Assembly: GCA_018500005.2 (NCBI GenBank)
Contig: JAHBAP020000445.1
Location: forward strand, 1 to 8,035
From: Mycobacterium sp.
GTDB lineage: Bacteria > Actinomycetota > Actinomycetes > Mycobacteriales > Mycobacteriaceae
Length of the DNA stretch: 8,035 nucleotides
Reading direction: 5' to 3'
The position numbers and the translations under genes are program-made. Below the pieces are notes generated by a model. The model was given only the letters and a program-made list of their open reading frames with translations, did no database searches and was not told the DNA's origin. Numbering within the stretch: the stretch's first letter is position 1; each line of letters opens with the position of its first letter. Below, piece by piece: positions 6,708 to 8,035 of this stretch.

Positions 6708-8035
6708 TCAGAGGACGGTGGACGCCGGCAGCGCGCCGATCGCTCCGTCGCCTCCGATGATCACCTCGCCCTTGAGGGTCGACTGGGCGCGGATGGTCGC
6801 CAGACTCTGGTGGAGAGCCCAGGAGTCGTATGCCGCCTTGACGAGGCTCTCCGGGGAGGTGACCGCGTCGTTGCTGATGTCCCAGAACATCATTCCGCGC
6901 AAGCCCAGCGCCTGGGCCCATTCGGACTTCTGGGCGATCGACGTCGGCGTCTCGAATGAACTGAAGAGGCCCTTGGACTTGTTGTACAGGTAGGCCGCCT
7001 GGGCGTTGTCATCCCAGTACAGCTTCCACCCGCTGCTCGGATCCTGCAGTTGGGCCAGCAGATCCTTGTAGTCGTAGACACCTGCCTCGAAGGTGCCCGG
7101 CGCCTTCCCGGTGGCGGTCTCCAGGTAACCGCCGTCGCCGCCGTCGGCGACACCGCTCCATCCGCGGGTGTACAGAGGGGCGCCCAGCACGACTTTGTTG
7201 GGGCTGACACCGGCGGCCAGGTACAGATCGACCGCGTGCTTGATGTCGTAGCCGTTGGGGTCCCCGGTGAAGGCGGACTGGTGGCCGGTGACGTTCTCCC
7301 AGGTGCCGTGGAAGTCGTAGGACATCAGGTTGAAGAAGTCCACGCTCGGCGCCAGGCCGGCGAGGTTGAAGTTGGCGATCTTGTCGTAGCCCGCCGGCGA
7401 AGCCACTGAGATCTCGTACTTCCGGCCGTTCTGCTGACCTAGGACGTCGAGCTTGGTCCGCACCAGTTTGAGCAGTTCGGCGTAGTTGGCCCCGTCGCTC
7501 GGGCTGGCGGAGTTGCCGTCCAGGCCACCGCCACCGGGATACTCCCAGTCGAAGTCGATCCCGTCGAACATGCGATAGGTGTCGAGGAAGCCGACGATCG
7601 AGTTGGCCAGCTTCTCCCGGCCCGCCGCGGTCGAGACGACCGTGCTGAAGTTGGAAGACAACGTCCAACCGCCCAGAGCGATGCTGACCCTCAGGTTCGG
7701 GTTCTTCTGCTTGAGCTGGGCGAGTTGGTTGAAGTTCCCCCACACAGTCTGCGTGGACCTGGGGTCGCTCGGTGGGTAGTACCAGAGATCAGCTTCGCCC
7801 GATACCGATTCCGCTGCGGTGAAACGCTTTTCGAGTGCCGCATAGGTGTCGTAGATCGCGACCTCGCCCGTACTGGTCAGGTTCAGGAACGAATAGATGA
7901 CGTGGGTGAGTTCGCCGGCGGGGATGTCTGCGGGCTGGAAATTGCGGCCGTACACACCCCACTCCGGGGAGTAGGCGGCCAGCACCTTGGTCTGCGCCGC
8001 GGGGGCTGCGGCGTCGTCGTTGGTGATGGTGCCGG
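6708..8035 (-). CDS. GH18 chitinase, catalytic domain (5' end outside window), after a probable Calx-beta domain
   Basis: 441 residues are visible and the frame is open to the window edge. The GH18 barrel starts at VLAAYSPEWGVYG (GTG at 7985, which is not a start but an internal Val). Numbering from that Val: SIALGGW (101-107), the catalytic D141-G-I-D-F-D-W-E148 (DxxDxDxE, Glu as acid), MSYDFHG (221-227), a chitinase insertion domain region with YTRGW (272-276) and YKDLL, and MFWDISND (366-373) near the last strand. Complete motifs imply an active chitinase or related beta-1,4-GlcNAc hydrolase. A 35-residue tail follows the barrel. Upstream, the visible edge reads GTITNDD then an Ala/Pro-rich linker; GTITNDD is the usual last strand of a Calx-beta domain, so the protein is modular and presumably secreted, though no signal peptide can be seen. 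Confidence 0.92.
   Translation of the reverse strand, partial: GTITNDDAAAPAAQTKVLAAYSPEWGVYGRNFQPADIPAGELTHVIYSFLNLTSTGEVAIYDTYAALEKRFTAAESVSGEADLWYYPPSDPRSTQTVWGNFNQLAQLKQKNPNLRVSIALGGWTLSSNFSTVVSTAAGREKLANSIVGFLDTYRMFDGIDFDWEYPGGGGLDGNSASPSDGANYAELLKLVRTKLDVLGQQNGRKYEISVASPAGYDKIANFNLAGLAPSVDFFNLMSYDFHGTWENVTGHQSAFTGDPNGYDIKHAVDLYLAAGVSPNKVVLGAPLYTRGWSGVADGGDGGYLETATGKAPGTFEAGVYDYKDLLAQLQDPSSGWKLYWDDNAQAAYLYNKSKGLFSSFETPTSIAQKSEWAQALGLRGMMFWDISNDAVTSPESLVKAAYDSWALHQSLATIRAQSTLKGEVIIGGDGAIGALPASTVL

Overview
The window reads as ordinary chromosomal DNA from a mycobacterium, probably a rapidly growing environmental one (Mycolicibacterium type). The DNA is GC-rich with strong GC bias at third codon positions. 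Several proteins are recognisable counterparts of a known M. tuberculosis gene block. From memory, the order matches Rv0146 (SAM methyltransferase), Rv0148 (short-chain dehydrogenase), Rv0149 (quinone-oxidoreductase-like), Rv0153c (PtbB phosphatase) and Rv0154c (FadE2). No database was searched, so ortholog names rest on recalled sequences and gene order.

Layout. Bases 1-318 (+) hold the 3' end of an LCM-type SAM-dependent methyltransferase. It converges on a Tat-exported class A beta-lactamase (315-1205, -), which sits where M. tuberculosis has the aldehyde dehydrogenase Rv0147. A 75-bp divergent promoter region separates the beta-lactamase from an apparent two-gene (+) operon: an MFE-2-like (3R)-hydroxyacyl-CoA dehydrogenase/SDR (1281-2141) and a non-zinc quinone oxidoreductase-like MDR protein (2146-3111). 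Next come a secreted MPT64-like protein (3188-3895, -) and a DUF456 membrane protein (4145-4624, +), which occupy the place of Rv0150c-PE1-PE2. The DUF456 gene converges on a translationally coupled fadE2-ptbB pair (6641-5412 and 5415-4621, -). The right end (6708-8035, -) is a GH18 chitinase whose N-terminus lies beyond the window; its first visible residues look like the end of a Calx-beta domain.

How the genes work together. The SDR, the MDR reductase and FadE2 all point to fatty-acyl or lipid redox metabolism. PtbB is tied to FadE2 by a GTGA start/stop overlap. The beta-lactamase, the MPT64-like protein and the chitinase are exported or probably exported proteins.

Most notable signal. 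Four independent genes (bla, the MPT64-like gene, the DUF456 gene and fadE2) carry the same arrangement: a TAnnnT -10 element, exactly six bases, then the start codon, with no Shine-Dalgarno. This predicts leaderless transcripts and fixes their starts. The SDR gene instead has a good AAGGA ribosome binding site. I found no mobile element, CRISPR array, RNA gene or clearly undescribed multi-gene system.
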